The notes beneath the pieces were generated by a model. The model searched no databases. It saw only the letters and a program-made list of their open reading frames with translations, and had not been told where the DNA came from. 64,000 nucleotides of DNA from Corynebacterium sp. MSK008 (GTDB lineage Bacteria; Actinomycetota; Actinomycetes; Mycobacteriales; Mycobacteriaceae). A program made the translations under genes and the position numbers. Position 1 is the stretch's first letter, and each line of letters begins with the position of its first letter. The stretch covers positions 149,760 to 213,759 of the forward strand of contig NZ_JASPJX010000005.1 of assembly GCF_030232585.1 (NCBI RefSeq), read 5' to 3'. Below, one piece after another: positions 25,024 through 32,456 of the stretch.

Positions 25024-25452
25024 ATGGCAAAGAAGAAGGTCACTGGCCTGATCAAGCTGCAGATCGAAGCTGGCATGGCCAACCCGGCCCCGCCGGTCGG
25101 TCCGGCGCTCGGTGCGCACGGCGTGAACATCGTCGAGTTCACCAAGGCCTACAACGCCGCAACCGAGTCCATGCGCGGCAACATCGTGCCGGTGGAGATC
25201 ACGGTCTACGAGGACCGCTCCTTCGACTTCATCCTGAAGTCCCCGCCGGCAGCGTCCCTGCTGCTGAAGGCTGCGGGTCTGCAGAAGGGCTCCGGCGTCC
25301 CGCACACTGACAAGGTTGGCAAGGTCACCTGGGAGCAGTGCAAGGAGATCGCCGAGACCAAGAAGAACGACCTCAACGCCCGCGACATCGAGGCAGGCGC
25401 TGCGATCATCGCGGGTACTGCCCGTTCCATGGGCATTGACGTCGAGAAGTAA
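25024..25452 (+). CDS. rplK: 50S ribosomal protein L11
   Basis: The protein has 142 residues, usual length. The N-terminal [20 protein letters not shown] and C-terminal [11 protein letters not shown] are family signatures. It binds 23S rRNA at the GTPase-associated centre and is the thiostrepton target with its rRNA site. A strong AGGAGGT precedes the ATG. It is followed 65 bp later by rplA and forms the L11-L1 operon downstream of nusG, the usual bacterial order. Confidence 0.98.
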   Translation: MAKKKVTGLIKLQIEAGMANPAPPVGPALGAHGVNIVEFTKAYNAATESMRGNIVPVEITVYEDRSFDFILKSPPAASLLLKAAGLQKGSGVPHTDKVGKVTWEQCKEIAETKKNDLNARDIEAGAAIIAGTARSMGIDVEK

Positions 25453-25517
25453 AAAGCTTCACGTGGAAGGGCCGTAAGCCAGGCCCGCACAACCACAACT
25501 CCGGAAAGGAACCCAAC

Positions 25518-26225
25518 ATGGCTAAGAAGTCCAAGCACTACATCGAGCAGCTCGCGAAGGTTGACCGCGAGAACTTCTACCACCCGCTCGACGCCGTCAC
25601 CCTTGCGAAGGAGACCTCCTCCGACAAGTACGACGCAACCATCGACGTGGCAATGCGCCTGTCCGTCGACCCGCGCAAGGCCGACCAGCTGGTCCGCGGC
25701 ACCGTCAACCTGCCGCACGGCACCGGCAAGACCGTCCGCGTCGCTGTCTTCGCCGAGGGCGAGAACGCAACCAAGGCGCAGGAGGCTGGCGCGGACATCG
25801 TCGGCACCGACGAGCTGATCGAGCAGATCAACGCAGGCCAGATCGACTTCGACGTGGCTATCGCTACGCCGGACCAGATGGCCAAGGTCGGCCGCGTCGC
25901 CCGCGTGCTGGGCCCGCGTGGTCTGATGCCGAACCCGAAGACCGGCACCGTCACCCCGGACGTCGCGAAGGCGATCCAGGACTCCAAGGGCGGCAAGATC
26001 GCCTTCCGCGTGGACAAGGCGTCCAACCTGCACGCGATCATCGGCAAGGCGTCGTTCACCCCGGAGCAGCTCGCTGAAAACTACGGCGCGCTGCTCGACG
26101 AGGTCATCCGTCTCAAGCCGGCGTCCGCCAAGGGCATCTACCTGAAGAAGATCACCGTTTCCGCAACCCAGGGCCCGGGTGTGCCGGTGGACACCTCCGT
26201 GGAGAAGAACTACGCCACCAAGTAA
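25518..26225 (+). CDS. rplA: 50S ribosomal protein L1
   Basis: The protein has 235 residues, usual length. Signatures are [24 protein letters not shown] and [19 protein letters not shown]. It forms the L1 stalk, which helps release deacylated tRNA, and is commonly the translational repressor of its own operon. The ribosome-binding site GGAAAGGA is 8 nt upstream. It is the last gene before the accessory block at 26.3-35.1 kb. Confidence 0.98.
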   Translation: MAKKSKHYIEQLAKVDRENFYHPLDAVTLAKETSSDKYDATIDVAMRLSVDPRKADQLVRGTVNLPHGTGKTVRVAVFAEGENATKAQEAGADIVGTDELIEQINAGQIDFDVAIATPDQMAKVGRVARVLGPRGLMPNPKTGTVTPDVAKAIQDSKGGKIAFRVDKASNLHAIIGKASFTPEQLAENYGALLDEVIRLKPASAKGIYLKKITVSATQGPGVPVDTSVEKNYATK

Positions 26226-26249
26226 GTTCCGCTTTTACGCGCACCACAT

Positions 26250-26280
26250 CGCCGTCGCCCGTTTGGGCGGCGGCGTTTCG
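26250..26280. terminator. Bidirectional hairpin between rplA and the HNH gene
   Basis: CGCCGTCGCCC (26250-26260) pairs with GGGCGGCGGCG (26265-26275) with one wobble and a GTTT loop. It serves two convergent genes. Confidence 0.6.
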
Positions 26281-26285
26281 CGTTG

Positions 26286-27365
26286 TTAGGGGTGTGCTCT
26301 TCGGGGGCCGAAGAGTTGGTCGAGTGCTCCGCGGTCGGTGTTTCTCAGGTGATACCCCCGCGGTGAGACCCACCAGGGTGCGCCTCTGATCATGGCTATG
26401 CGGCCGCGTTTGGTGCGCCAGGGGTCGTCGTCGTTGATCCGGTTGTGGTAGCGGCACAGCGGCACCAGGTTGTTCATGTTGGTGTAGCCGCCGTGTTTCC
26501 ACGCGTCCACGTGGTGGATCTCGGAGCCCAACGCCCCGTGGCGGCAGCCCGGGAACGCGCACACGGGGGAGACCATGCAGGCCATATCGCGCTGTTTCTG
26601 GTTGGCGAATCGTTCGGTGTCGTAGAGGTTGACCGCGCCTTCCTCCGGGTGGAAAGCGGCAACCTCCAAGGCTTCGCCGAACTCTTGCTGGAGGTACTCC
26701 GCCCCGGTCATGGTGGTGCCGTCAGTCAGCGTCAGGATGACGTCGTCGCCGTCACCCGCCATGATCCGGGCGTGCTCGTTGATCGGCACCATCACGATCG
26801 GGCGTGGTGCCGCGGTGACGACCCCGCCGGTTTCGCCTTCGACGATGCGCCAGAACGCCTCCTCCATCTGGGGCGCCGCGGGCTGTGTGGCGTCGATGCC
26901 TTGCCGCAGGCGGTGTTCTAAGTCGGCTGCTTTGCGGTCGGTGGTGTCGATGGTGATGCGCGCCCGCCCGTTCTTCGGCGCGGAGAACGCGACCTGCTTC
27001 TTTGTCGGGGCGTTGTCTTCGCGCGGGACGAGCTCGCGGGCGGCGCGTTCGATCGCGCGGTACCCGCCGGTGACGTCTAGCAACTCCAGGCGCAGCCGCC
27101 ACCGCTCGCTGGTGTCCTTGACACCACCGACGCGGCGTTCAATCAACGCGAGCTCGTCCAGCGAGAACCCGTGGGCCTTCTGTACTGCCAAAGCTTGCTT
27201 CCGGGTGAATTTGGTCGGCCCGTAGTACACCTTCTGCATCTGATCCCACGCACGCGCCCGATCCGGCGCCATCCCGGCGCCCAGGGCAACCGGCAGGTCG
27301 AAGTGCCGCAGCGTCTCCATGGATGCCGCGGCCATCGCCTCGATAAACGCGTCGAACGGGTTCAT
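26286..27365 (-). CDS. HNH endonuclease of the DUF222/13E12 repeat family
   Basis: The chosen start gives 359 residues. A helical DUF222-type N-terminal region is followed by a C-terminal HNH nuclease domain: CAFPGCRHGALGSEIHHVDAW, then GGYTNMNNLVPLCRYHNRIN with the catalytic His pair and the late His. Such proteins occur in many copies in actinobacteria (the REP13E12-associated family in mycobacteria), are often linked to mobile DNA, and lack a settled function. The ATG at 27365 has a -10 TAGTGT 7 nt upstream (27373-27378), so an upstream frame to 27509 is rejected. It stands alone at the start of the accessory block. Confidence 0.87.
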   Translation of the reverse strand: MNPFDAFIEAMAAASMETLRHFDLPVALGAGMAPDRARAWDQMQKVYYGPTKFTRKQALAVQKAHGFSLDELALIERRVGGVKDTSERWRLRLELLDVTGGYRAIERAARELVPREDNAPTKKQVAFSAPKNGRARITIDTTDRKAADLEHRLRQGIDATQPAAPQMEEAFWRIVEGETGGVVTAAPRPIVMVPINEHARIMAGDGDDVILTLTDGTTMTGAEYLQQEFGEALEVAAFHPEEGAVNLYDTERFANQKQRDMACMVSPVCAFPGCRHGALGSEIHHVDAWKHGGYTNMNNLVPLCRYHNRINDDDPWRTKRGRIAMIRGAPWWVSPRGYHLRNTDRGALDQLFGPRRAHP

Positions 27366-27372
27366 GCCACGA

Positions 27373-27378
27373 ACACTA
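27373..27378 (-). promoter_or_regulatory. -10 box of the HNH gene
   Basis: TAGTGT on the minus strand lies 7 nt before the ATG, consistent with a leaderless mRNA. Confidence 0.45.
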
Positions 27379-27516
27379 AACCGAACACAACCCCGCACAA
27401 CCCCCGAACCGAAATCTGTGGACAACTCGCCACAGAAGCCCCAAAGTTGTCCACAGCCGGACAAGACCCTTGCGGTTTCCCCGTGATGGGGGTAGCGTTC
27501 CCGCGCCATCCGCTAT

Positions 27517-27531
27517 TGAAACTAATCTTCA
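27517..27531. promoter_or_regulatory. Zur-like box 1
   Basis: TGAAACTAATCTTCA is a 15-bp imperfect palindrome that overlaps the presumed -10 box TAATCT (27523-27528) of the anchored-repeat operon. It resembles the TGAAAAtnaTTTTCA form I recall for actinobacterial Zur sites. Confidence 0.5.
27523..27528 (+). promoter_or_regulatory. -10 box of the anchored-repeat operon
   Basis: TAATCT is followed by 7 nt and the GTG at 27536, which supports that start and a leaderless transcript. Confidence 0.5.
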
Positions 27532-27535
27532 TTAA

Positions 27536-28495
27536 GTGTTGAAAAGAGTTTTCATTAGCTTGACGGTGTTTCTGCTCGCGGTGCTGGGCATCACGCCGGC
27601 GCACGCGCAGGTGCAGCGCCTAGATCAAGGCCACATCGATGCGTTCAATGTCACGGCGGACGGCGGCGAGCTGACTTTGGATCTGAAGGAAGACACCACC
27701 GGCAGCCACGTGCGCCACGCCCCGGAGGACGTGGAGTTGGTCGTCGGCGAGGATGCGTACACGGAGCGCACGGCGGAGATCCCGGAGATCGGCAAGGCCG
27801 GCTATATGCTGCCGCAGACGCAGCGCTCGGATCTGATCTGGCCGGGTTGGGACACACAGGGCGCGCGCGATATCGGCGCGATTGATCTGGAGTTCGTCGA
27901 GGTCACCGGCCCCGGCGAGGTCTACCTGTTCCAGACGGGCAGCTTCGGCTCCCTGGATCCGGTGCTCGAGGGCGGAGCGACGCGCCTTGAGACGGGTTCC
28001 GTGATCGCCCAGGAAGAGCCCGCGCACGTCCACGCGAACTGGCTGTTCACCGAGCCCGGCACCTACCAGATGCGCGTTGTGGCCAGCGGCGGCGGCGCGA
28101 GTTCGAACGAGGCCACCTACACCTGGATCGTCGGCGACGGCGAGGCGGCACCGGCGGCACCCGCGGCGAAGACTGAGGCGTCTACGGCGGCGCCCGCCGC
28201 GCAGTCCAAGGCGGCGACGGGTGCTGCGCAATCGAGCACCACAACGAAGAAGGCGGCTCAGCAGCAACCCGAGAAGCAGGCCCAGAAACCGGCCCAAAAA
28301 CCGGCCCAGCAACCGGCCCAGCAGGAGCAGCCCGCCGAAGAGCGCCCGGACACGCTTGCGGAGACCGGGACGACGGTGATGACCGTCCCGTTCGCGGTCC
28401 TCGGTCTTGGCGTGGCGGTGTTCGGCGCGGCGATGTGCTGCCTGGATACGGCGCTGCGTCGCAAGCTGTTGGCGCTTGCGGGGGTTGGAAAGTGA
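27536..28495 (+). CDS. Surface-anchored protein with one anchored-repeat domain and LAETG sorting signal
   Basis: The protein has 319 residues. The signal peptide ends at AHA-Q. One anchored-repeat ('choice-of-anchor M', P_ac_wall_RPT type) domain covers about residues 25-200: LDQGHIDAF start motif, LPQTQRSDLIWPGW, GPGEVYLFQ, then HVHANWLFTEPG with an H-x-H pair. An Ala/Gln/Lys/Pro linker follows, then the sorting signal LAETG, a hydrophobic stretch and a basic tail. LAxTG is the motif of class E sortases. First gene of a six-gene operon; the H-x-H motif suggests metal binding (inference). The GTG start at 27536 fits the -10 box; TTG at 27539 is possible. Confidence 0.87.
   Translation: MLKRVFISLTVFLLAVLGITPAHAQVQRLDQGHIDAFNVTADGGELTLDLKEDTTGSHVRHAPEDVELVVGEDAYTERTAEIPEIGKAGYMLPQTQRSDLIWPGWDTQGARDIGAIDLEFVEVTGPGEVYLFQTGSFGSLDPVLEGGATRLETGSVIAQEEPAHVHANWLFTEPGTYQMRVVASGGGASSNEATYTWIVGDGEAAPAAPAAKTEASTAAPAAQSKAATGAAQSSTTTKKAAQQQPEKQAQKPAQKPAQQPAQQEQPAEERPDTLAETGTTVMTVPFAVLGLGVAVFGAAMCCLDTALRRKLLALAGVGK
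27540..27554. promoter_or_regulatory. Zur-like box 2
   Basis: TGAAAA-GAG-TTTTCA is a perfect 6-bp-arm palindrome starting 4 nt after the GTG codon begins. Its centre is 23 bp from that of box 1, about two helical turns, so two repressor dimers could sit on the same face. Confidence 0.55.
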
Positions 28496-29994
28496 GGCGT
28501 GCCCGGGCGCTGGCGGCGTGCGCGATCGCCGTTGCTCTTACGGGCTGCTCGCAGGCTCCGGAGGAGGTTGAGGGGGTGAACGTGGTGGCGTCGACAAGCA
28601 TTCTTGCGGACGTCGTGCGCAACGTCGCCGGCGATAACGCCGAGGTCAAGACGCTGATGCGCCGCGGTGCCGACCCGCACTCGTACGAGCCGACGCTGCA
28701 CAACACGCGCGATATCGCGTACGCGGACGCGGTGTTTACCAACGGGTTGTTGCTGGAGCCGCAGGCGCTGACCCGCACGATTGATGCGACGGCGCGCCCG
28801 CAGGCGCGGGTGGTGGCGCTGGCGGAACAGACGCAGCGCTTCGGCTACGCCCCGATTCCGCTGGTGGAGGACGCGAGTCTGGACACGGTGTGGCTGGGGT
28901 TGCGGTTCGCGGCGGATCTGCCGCGCACCGCGGTCGCGGAGCTTGAGCTTGTCGACGCCTCCGGTCCCGGCACCGCCTCCGCCTTCATCCTCGGCACCTT
29001 TGGCACCCCGGAGCTGCTGTTCGACTCCACGGGTGGCGCCACCACGCTGCCGGTGGACGCGCACACCCACGTCAGCTGGGCCTTTTCCGCCCCCGGCGTG
29101 TACAAGCTGCGGCTTCGCGCCACGGTGCGCGACGCGGTGGACGCGCCGGTGCGCAGCCAGACTGAGCAGACGTTCACCCTCGTGGTGGGCCAGGACCCGG
29201 GCCAGGCCGCCCCGGGCAAGCATGCGGTGGAGCGCGGGCATGTGGACATCGCCGCGGTCGCCGGCAACCGCAACACGCAACTGACCCTGCGCACGGACGA
29301 CGAGGGCGACCTGGACCCCGCGGGCACGGTGGTCGTGGTGCCGTCGAAGACGCTGCAGCCGATCCCGCCGCAGCGCGAGTTCCGCTTCTTGGGCGACCCG
29401 GGCGAGGAGACGTACCTGCTGCCGCAGGCGGTGCTGGGCCGCCACGTCCACGGGGAGCTAGATCCGCACATCTGGCACGACCCGGCCGCGATGGATGCGG
29501 TGGTGCAGGTGGTGCGCGACGAGCTGTCTGCGGCGGATCCGCGCCACGCCAGCGCGTACGCCGACAACGCCGAGCGCTACCGCGCCCAGCTCAAGCAGGT
29601 GGCGCAGGAGGTGCGCGAACAGCTCGAGCAGGTCCCGGAGACAAACCGCAACCTGGTCACCACCCACCACGGCTACGCCTACCTGGCGCGCGCGTACGGG
29701 CTGCGCGTGGCCGGGTTTGTCACCCCGAATCCGAGCGTGGAGCCGAGCCCGCGCGATCTGATGGCGTTGTCGCGCACGCTGGACAACTTGGGCGTGCCGG
29801 CGGTGTTCGTCGAGCACGGCCAGGAAGACGAAACGCCCGTCTTAAACGAAACCGCTGCCTCGCACGGGGTTGAGGTGTGCCCGATCTGGGGCGACACCTT
29901 GGACCCGCCGGGGGAGGGGCCTGCGCAGACGTATGTGGATCTGGTGCGGGCCAATGGGGCGTCGATAAGCAAATGTTTGAAAGGACAACCATGA
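28492..29994 (+). CDS. ZnuA-like metal-binding lipoprotein interrupted by an anchored-repeat domain
   Basis: The protein has 500 residues. Lipobox LTGC with Cys19. The N-lobe (27-112) begins VVASTSILADVVRNVAGDNAEV and has DPHSYEP (His63). Residues about 120-235 match the second half of an anchored repeat (GPG, HTHVSWAFSAPG); residues 247-312 match the first half (ERGHVDIAAV through FLGDPGEETYLLPQ). The ZnuA fold then resumes with HGELDPHIWHDP and THHGYAYLARAYGL. It fits the in-silico 'anchored repeat-type ABC transporter substrate-binding' family (TIGR03772 in memory). It probably captures Zn or Mn. The GTG at 28492 overlaps the previous stop by 4 bp. Confidence 0.87.
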   Translation: MRRARALAACAIAVALTGCSQAPEEVEGVNVVASTSILADVVRNVAGDNAEVKTLMRRGADPHSYEPTLHNTRDIAYADAVFTNGLLLEPQALTRTIDATARPQARVVALAEQTQRFGYAPIPLVEDASLDTVWLGLRFAADLPRTAVAELELVDASGPGTASAFILGTFGTPELLFDSTGGATTLPVDAHTHVSWAFSAPGVYKLRLRATVRDAVDAPVRSQTEQTFTLVVGQDPGQAAPGKHAVERGHVDIAAVAGNRNTQLTLRTDDEGDLDPAGTVVVVPSKTLQPIPPQREFRFLGDPGEETYLLPQAVLGRHVHGELDPHIWHDPAAMDAVVQVVRDELSAADPRHASAYADNAERYRAQLKQVAQEVREQLEQVPETNRNLVTTHHGYAYLARAYGLRVAGFVTPNPSVEPSPRDLMALSRTLDNLGVPAVFVEHGQEDETPVLNETAASHGVEVCPIWGDTLDPPGEGPAQTYVDLVRANGASISKCLKGQP

Positions 29995-30845
29995 AAATTC
30001 CCGCACTCGTCACCGCCGCAATGATCGCGGCCGCACCCGTCGCTGCCGCCCAGGTGCCGGACAACGACCCGGCGTTGCAGCAGGTCGTCGGCACCGACGA
30101 GCAGGTCGCCCCGCTGGGCGAGCGCGCCGTTATCGACGCCGGCCACGCGGATCTGGGCCCCGTCTTCGCCGACGGGAAAATGCAGTTCCTGGTGCGCGAC
30201 GACACGCAGGACACGCCCGTGTGGCGCCACCTCGAGGACGTGGTCTTCGCCGTCAGCGACGGCGCGAAGCAGACCCTGCCGGAGACCGACCAGTTCGCGT
30301 TCACCGGCGCGAAACCGGGGGCCGAGGTGTGGGTGATCCCGCAGACCGAGGCCGCCGGCGTGCCGTGGCTGGGGTGGAACTCGCAGGCGCCGTCGCTTCT
30401 GGAACGCTCCGCCAACGGGATGAACCTGGAGTTCGGCGGACACGAAGGCCCGGGCCAGTTCTCGCTGTTTGTCCAGCCCGGCGGGTTCCACGAGCCGCAG
30501 CAGCTGTGGAACGAGCAGGAGCCCGGCACGCAGTCGATGTGGGTGGAGCCGAACACGCACACCCACGCCAACTGGGTGTTCACCGAGCCGGGCGCGCACC
30601 TGGTGGGTGTGCGCGCGACGGTGGAGGACCAAGACGGCACCGTGCACACCGACGAGCAGGTCGTGCGCATTGCCGTGGGTGTGGACCCGGCGGAGGCGGC
30701 GGATGCGACGTTCGGCGAATTCCGGGCTGAGGGGCAGGCCGGCGCGGAGCAGCAGAACAACGGCCTGAAAATCGGACTGCTGGCGGGCGCGGGCGTGCTG
30801 CTTCTCGCTTTGATTGCGCTGTTTGTTGTGCGGGGCCGCCGATGA
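29991..30845 (+). CDS. Membrane-anchored protein with one anchored-repeat domain
   Basis: The protein has 284 residues. The signal peptide ends near AAA-Q. One repeat domain covers about residues 45-230: IDAGHADLGPV, IPQTEAAGVPWLGW, GPGQFSLFVQPGG, then THTHANWVFTEPG with H-x-H. A short linker leads to a C-terminal transmembrane helix and the basic end RGRR; there is no LPxTG or LAxTG motif, so it is probably held by the membrane helix and not by sortase. The ATG overlaps the preceding stop (ATGA) and has AAAGGA upstream. It overlaps the ATPase start by 4 bp. Confidence 0.85.
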   Translation: MKIPALVTAAMIAAAPVAAAQVPDNDPALQQVVGTDEQVAPLGERAVIDAGHADLGPVFADGKMQFLVRDDTQDTPVWRHLEDVVFAVSDGAKQTLPETDQFAFTGAKPGAEVWVIPQTEAAGVPWLGWNSQAPSLLERSANGMNLEFGGHEGPGQFSLFVQPGGFHEPQQLWNEQEPGTQSMWVEPNTHTHANWVFTEPGAHLVGVRATVEDQDGTVHTDEQVVRIAVGVDPAEAADATFGEFRAEGQAGAEQQNNGLKIGLLAGAGVLLLALIALFVVRGRR

Positions 30846-31594
30846 GAAGGATTGAGGTGCGTGACCTGGCGGTGTCGTATCCGGGCCGCGACGTGTTCCG
30901 TGGGGTGGATCTCACGCTGCGCGGCGGCGAGTTCGTCGGCCTGCTCGGGCCCAACGGCGCGGGCAAGACCACCCTCATGCGCGCGGTGCTGGGCCTTATC
31001 CCTGCGGACGCCGGGACGGTCTCCGCTGGCAGGCGCCCGGTGCGCAAGGTGGTGGGGTACGTGCCGCAGGCGCACAACGTGGCCTGGGATTTCCCCATCG
31101 ACGTCTATGACGCCACGCTCAACGCCACCCTGGGCCAGCGCCCGTGGTGGCACCGCGCTGGCGAGCGCGAGCACCGCGCCGCCGAGCGAGCTTTGGCGAT
31201 GGTCAACCTGACCGACCTGGCCGCGCGCCCCATCCACGACCTGTCCGGCGGCCAGCGCCAGCGTGTGCTCATCGCGCGCGCCCTGGTGCGGCGGCCGGGC
31301 ATGCTGCTTCTCGACGAACCGTTTACCGGCCTGGACGTCCCCACCACCGAGCACCTGCTGCGGCTGTTCCGCCGCCTGGTGGACCGAGGGCTCGGCGTTG
31401 TCATGTCCACCCACAACATCGCCGAGGCCATCGATTCCTGCGACCGCTTGGTGCTGTTCAACCGCGGGGTTGTCGCCGATGCCGCGACGCATGAGCTTAA
31501 CGACGACGCCCCGTGGACCCGCACCTTCTCCGTCGACGAGGATTCGCCGTGGCTGCGCGGCGTGCGAGCGCATTTGGAGGCTGCCCGTGCCTGA
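30842..31594 (+). CDS. ATP-binding protein of the anchored-repeat ABC transporter
   Basis: The protein has 250 residues. Walker A GPNGAGKTT, Q-loop YVPQAHNVAWDFPIDV, signature LSGGQRQR, Walker B MLLLDEPFTGLD, H-loop STHN. The FPIDVYDATLN stretch is typical of ZnuC/MntB-type ATPases, so the system is a metal-type importer. It is coupled to its neighbours by a 4-bp overlap upstream and an 8-bp overlap with the permease. The C-terminus (about 35 residues after the H-loop region) is family-typical. Confidence 0.92.
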   Translation: MRRIEVRDLAVSYPGRDVFRGVDLTLRGGEFVGLLGPNGAGKTTLMRAVLGLIPADAGTVSAGRRPVRKVVGYVPQAHNVAWDFPIDVYDATLNATLGQRPWWHRAGEREHRAAERALAMVNLTDLAARPIHDLSGGQRQRVLIARALVRRPGMLLLDEPFTGLDVPTTEHLLRLFRRLVDRGLGVVMSTHNIAEAIDSCDRLVLFNRGVVADAATHELNDDAPWTRTFSVDEDSPWLRGVRAHLEAARA

Positions 31595-32456
31595 GATTTC
31601 GTTTGTGCAATTCCTGGCCGACATGGCCAACCCCCAGCTGGCGTTTCTGCCGCGCGCGCTGGCGGCCGCGGTGATCGCGGCAGTGCTGTGCGCGGTGGTG
31701 GGCTGTTTCGTGGTGTTGCGGGGCATGGCCTTTATCGGCGACGCGGTGGCGCACGCCGTCTTCCCGGGCATCGCGGTGGCGTTTGCGTGGCAGGTCTCCG
31801 TGCTGCTGGGCGGGGCGGTGGCCGGCGCGATCGTCGCGGTGCTGATCGCGGTGATGTCACAGCGGCGCACCATTAAAGAGGACTCGGTGATCGGCATCGT
31901 GTTCACCGCCGCGTTCGCCTTCGGCCTGGTGGTGATCTCCCGGGCGGAGGGCTACACCGCCTCTGTCAGCTCGTTTCTGTTCGGCTCGCTGACGGGCGTC
32001 AGCTCCACCACGCTGGCCGTCCAGGCCGTCGCCGGCGCGTTGATCGTGGCCGTGGTGGTGGCGCTTCGCCCGTGGCTCACGGCGGTGACACTGGACCGGG
32101 AGACCGCCCGGGCGATGAACCTTCCGGTCGCCGCGCTGGATCTGGCGCTATACCTGTGCGTGACCTTCGCGGTGGTGCTGGCGGTGCAGACGGTGGGCAA
32201 CATCCTGGTGGTGGCGCTGCTGATCACCCCGGCCGCAGCGGCGCGCCTGTTCACGGACAAGCTGGGCGCGATGATGTGTATCGCCGCCGCGTTCGGCGTG
32301 GCCGGCAGCGTGGCGGGGGTGTGGCTGGCGTGGTCCTACGACTCGCCCACGGGAGCAACCATCGTTTTGGCCGTGACCGCCATCTTCGCGCTGAGCTGGC
32401 TGTTCGCCCCGCGCCGCGGTGCGCTCGCCGGCTGGCTTCAGGGGGTGAAACGATGA
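31587..32456 (+). CDS. Permease of the anchored-repeat ABC transporter
   Basis: The protein has 289 residues with about eight to nine membrane helices, ABC-3 family. Motifs include RGMAFIGDAVAHAVFPGIAVAF, IKEDSVIGIVFTAAFAFGLVVIS and VGNILVVALLITPAAAARLF. The GTG at 31587 lies 8 bp inside the ATPase gene; a frame reaching back to 31263 is a shadow of that gene and is rejected. The stop overlaps the next gene (ATGA). It forms the metal channel of the system. Confidence 0.9.
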   Translation: MPEISFVQFLADMANPQLAFLPRALAAAVIAAVLCAVVGCFVVLRGMAFIGDAVAHAVFPGIAVAFAWQVSVLLGGAVAGAIVAVLIAVMSQRRTIKEDSVIGIVFTAAFAFGLVVISRAEGYTASVSSFLFGSLTGVSSTTLAVQAVAGALIVAVVVALRPWLTAVTLDRETARAMNLPVAALDLALYLCVTFAVVLAVQTVGNILVVALLITPAAAARLFTDKLGAMMCIAAAFGVAGSVAGVWLAWSYDSPTGATIVLAVTAIFALSWLFAPRRGALAGWLQGVKR

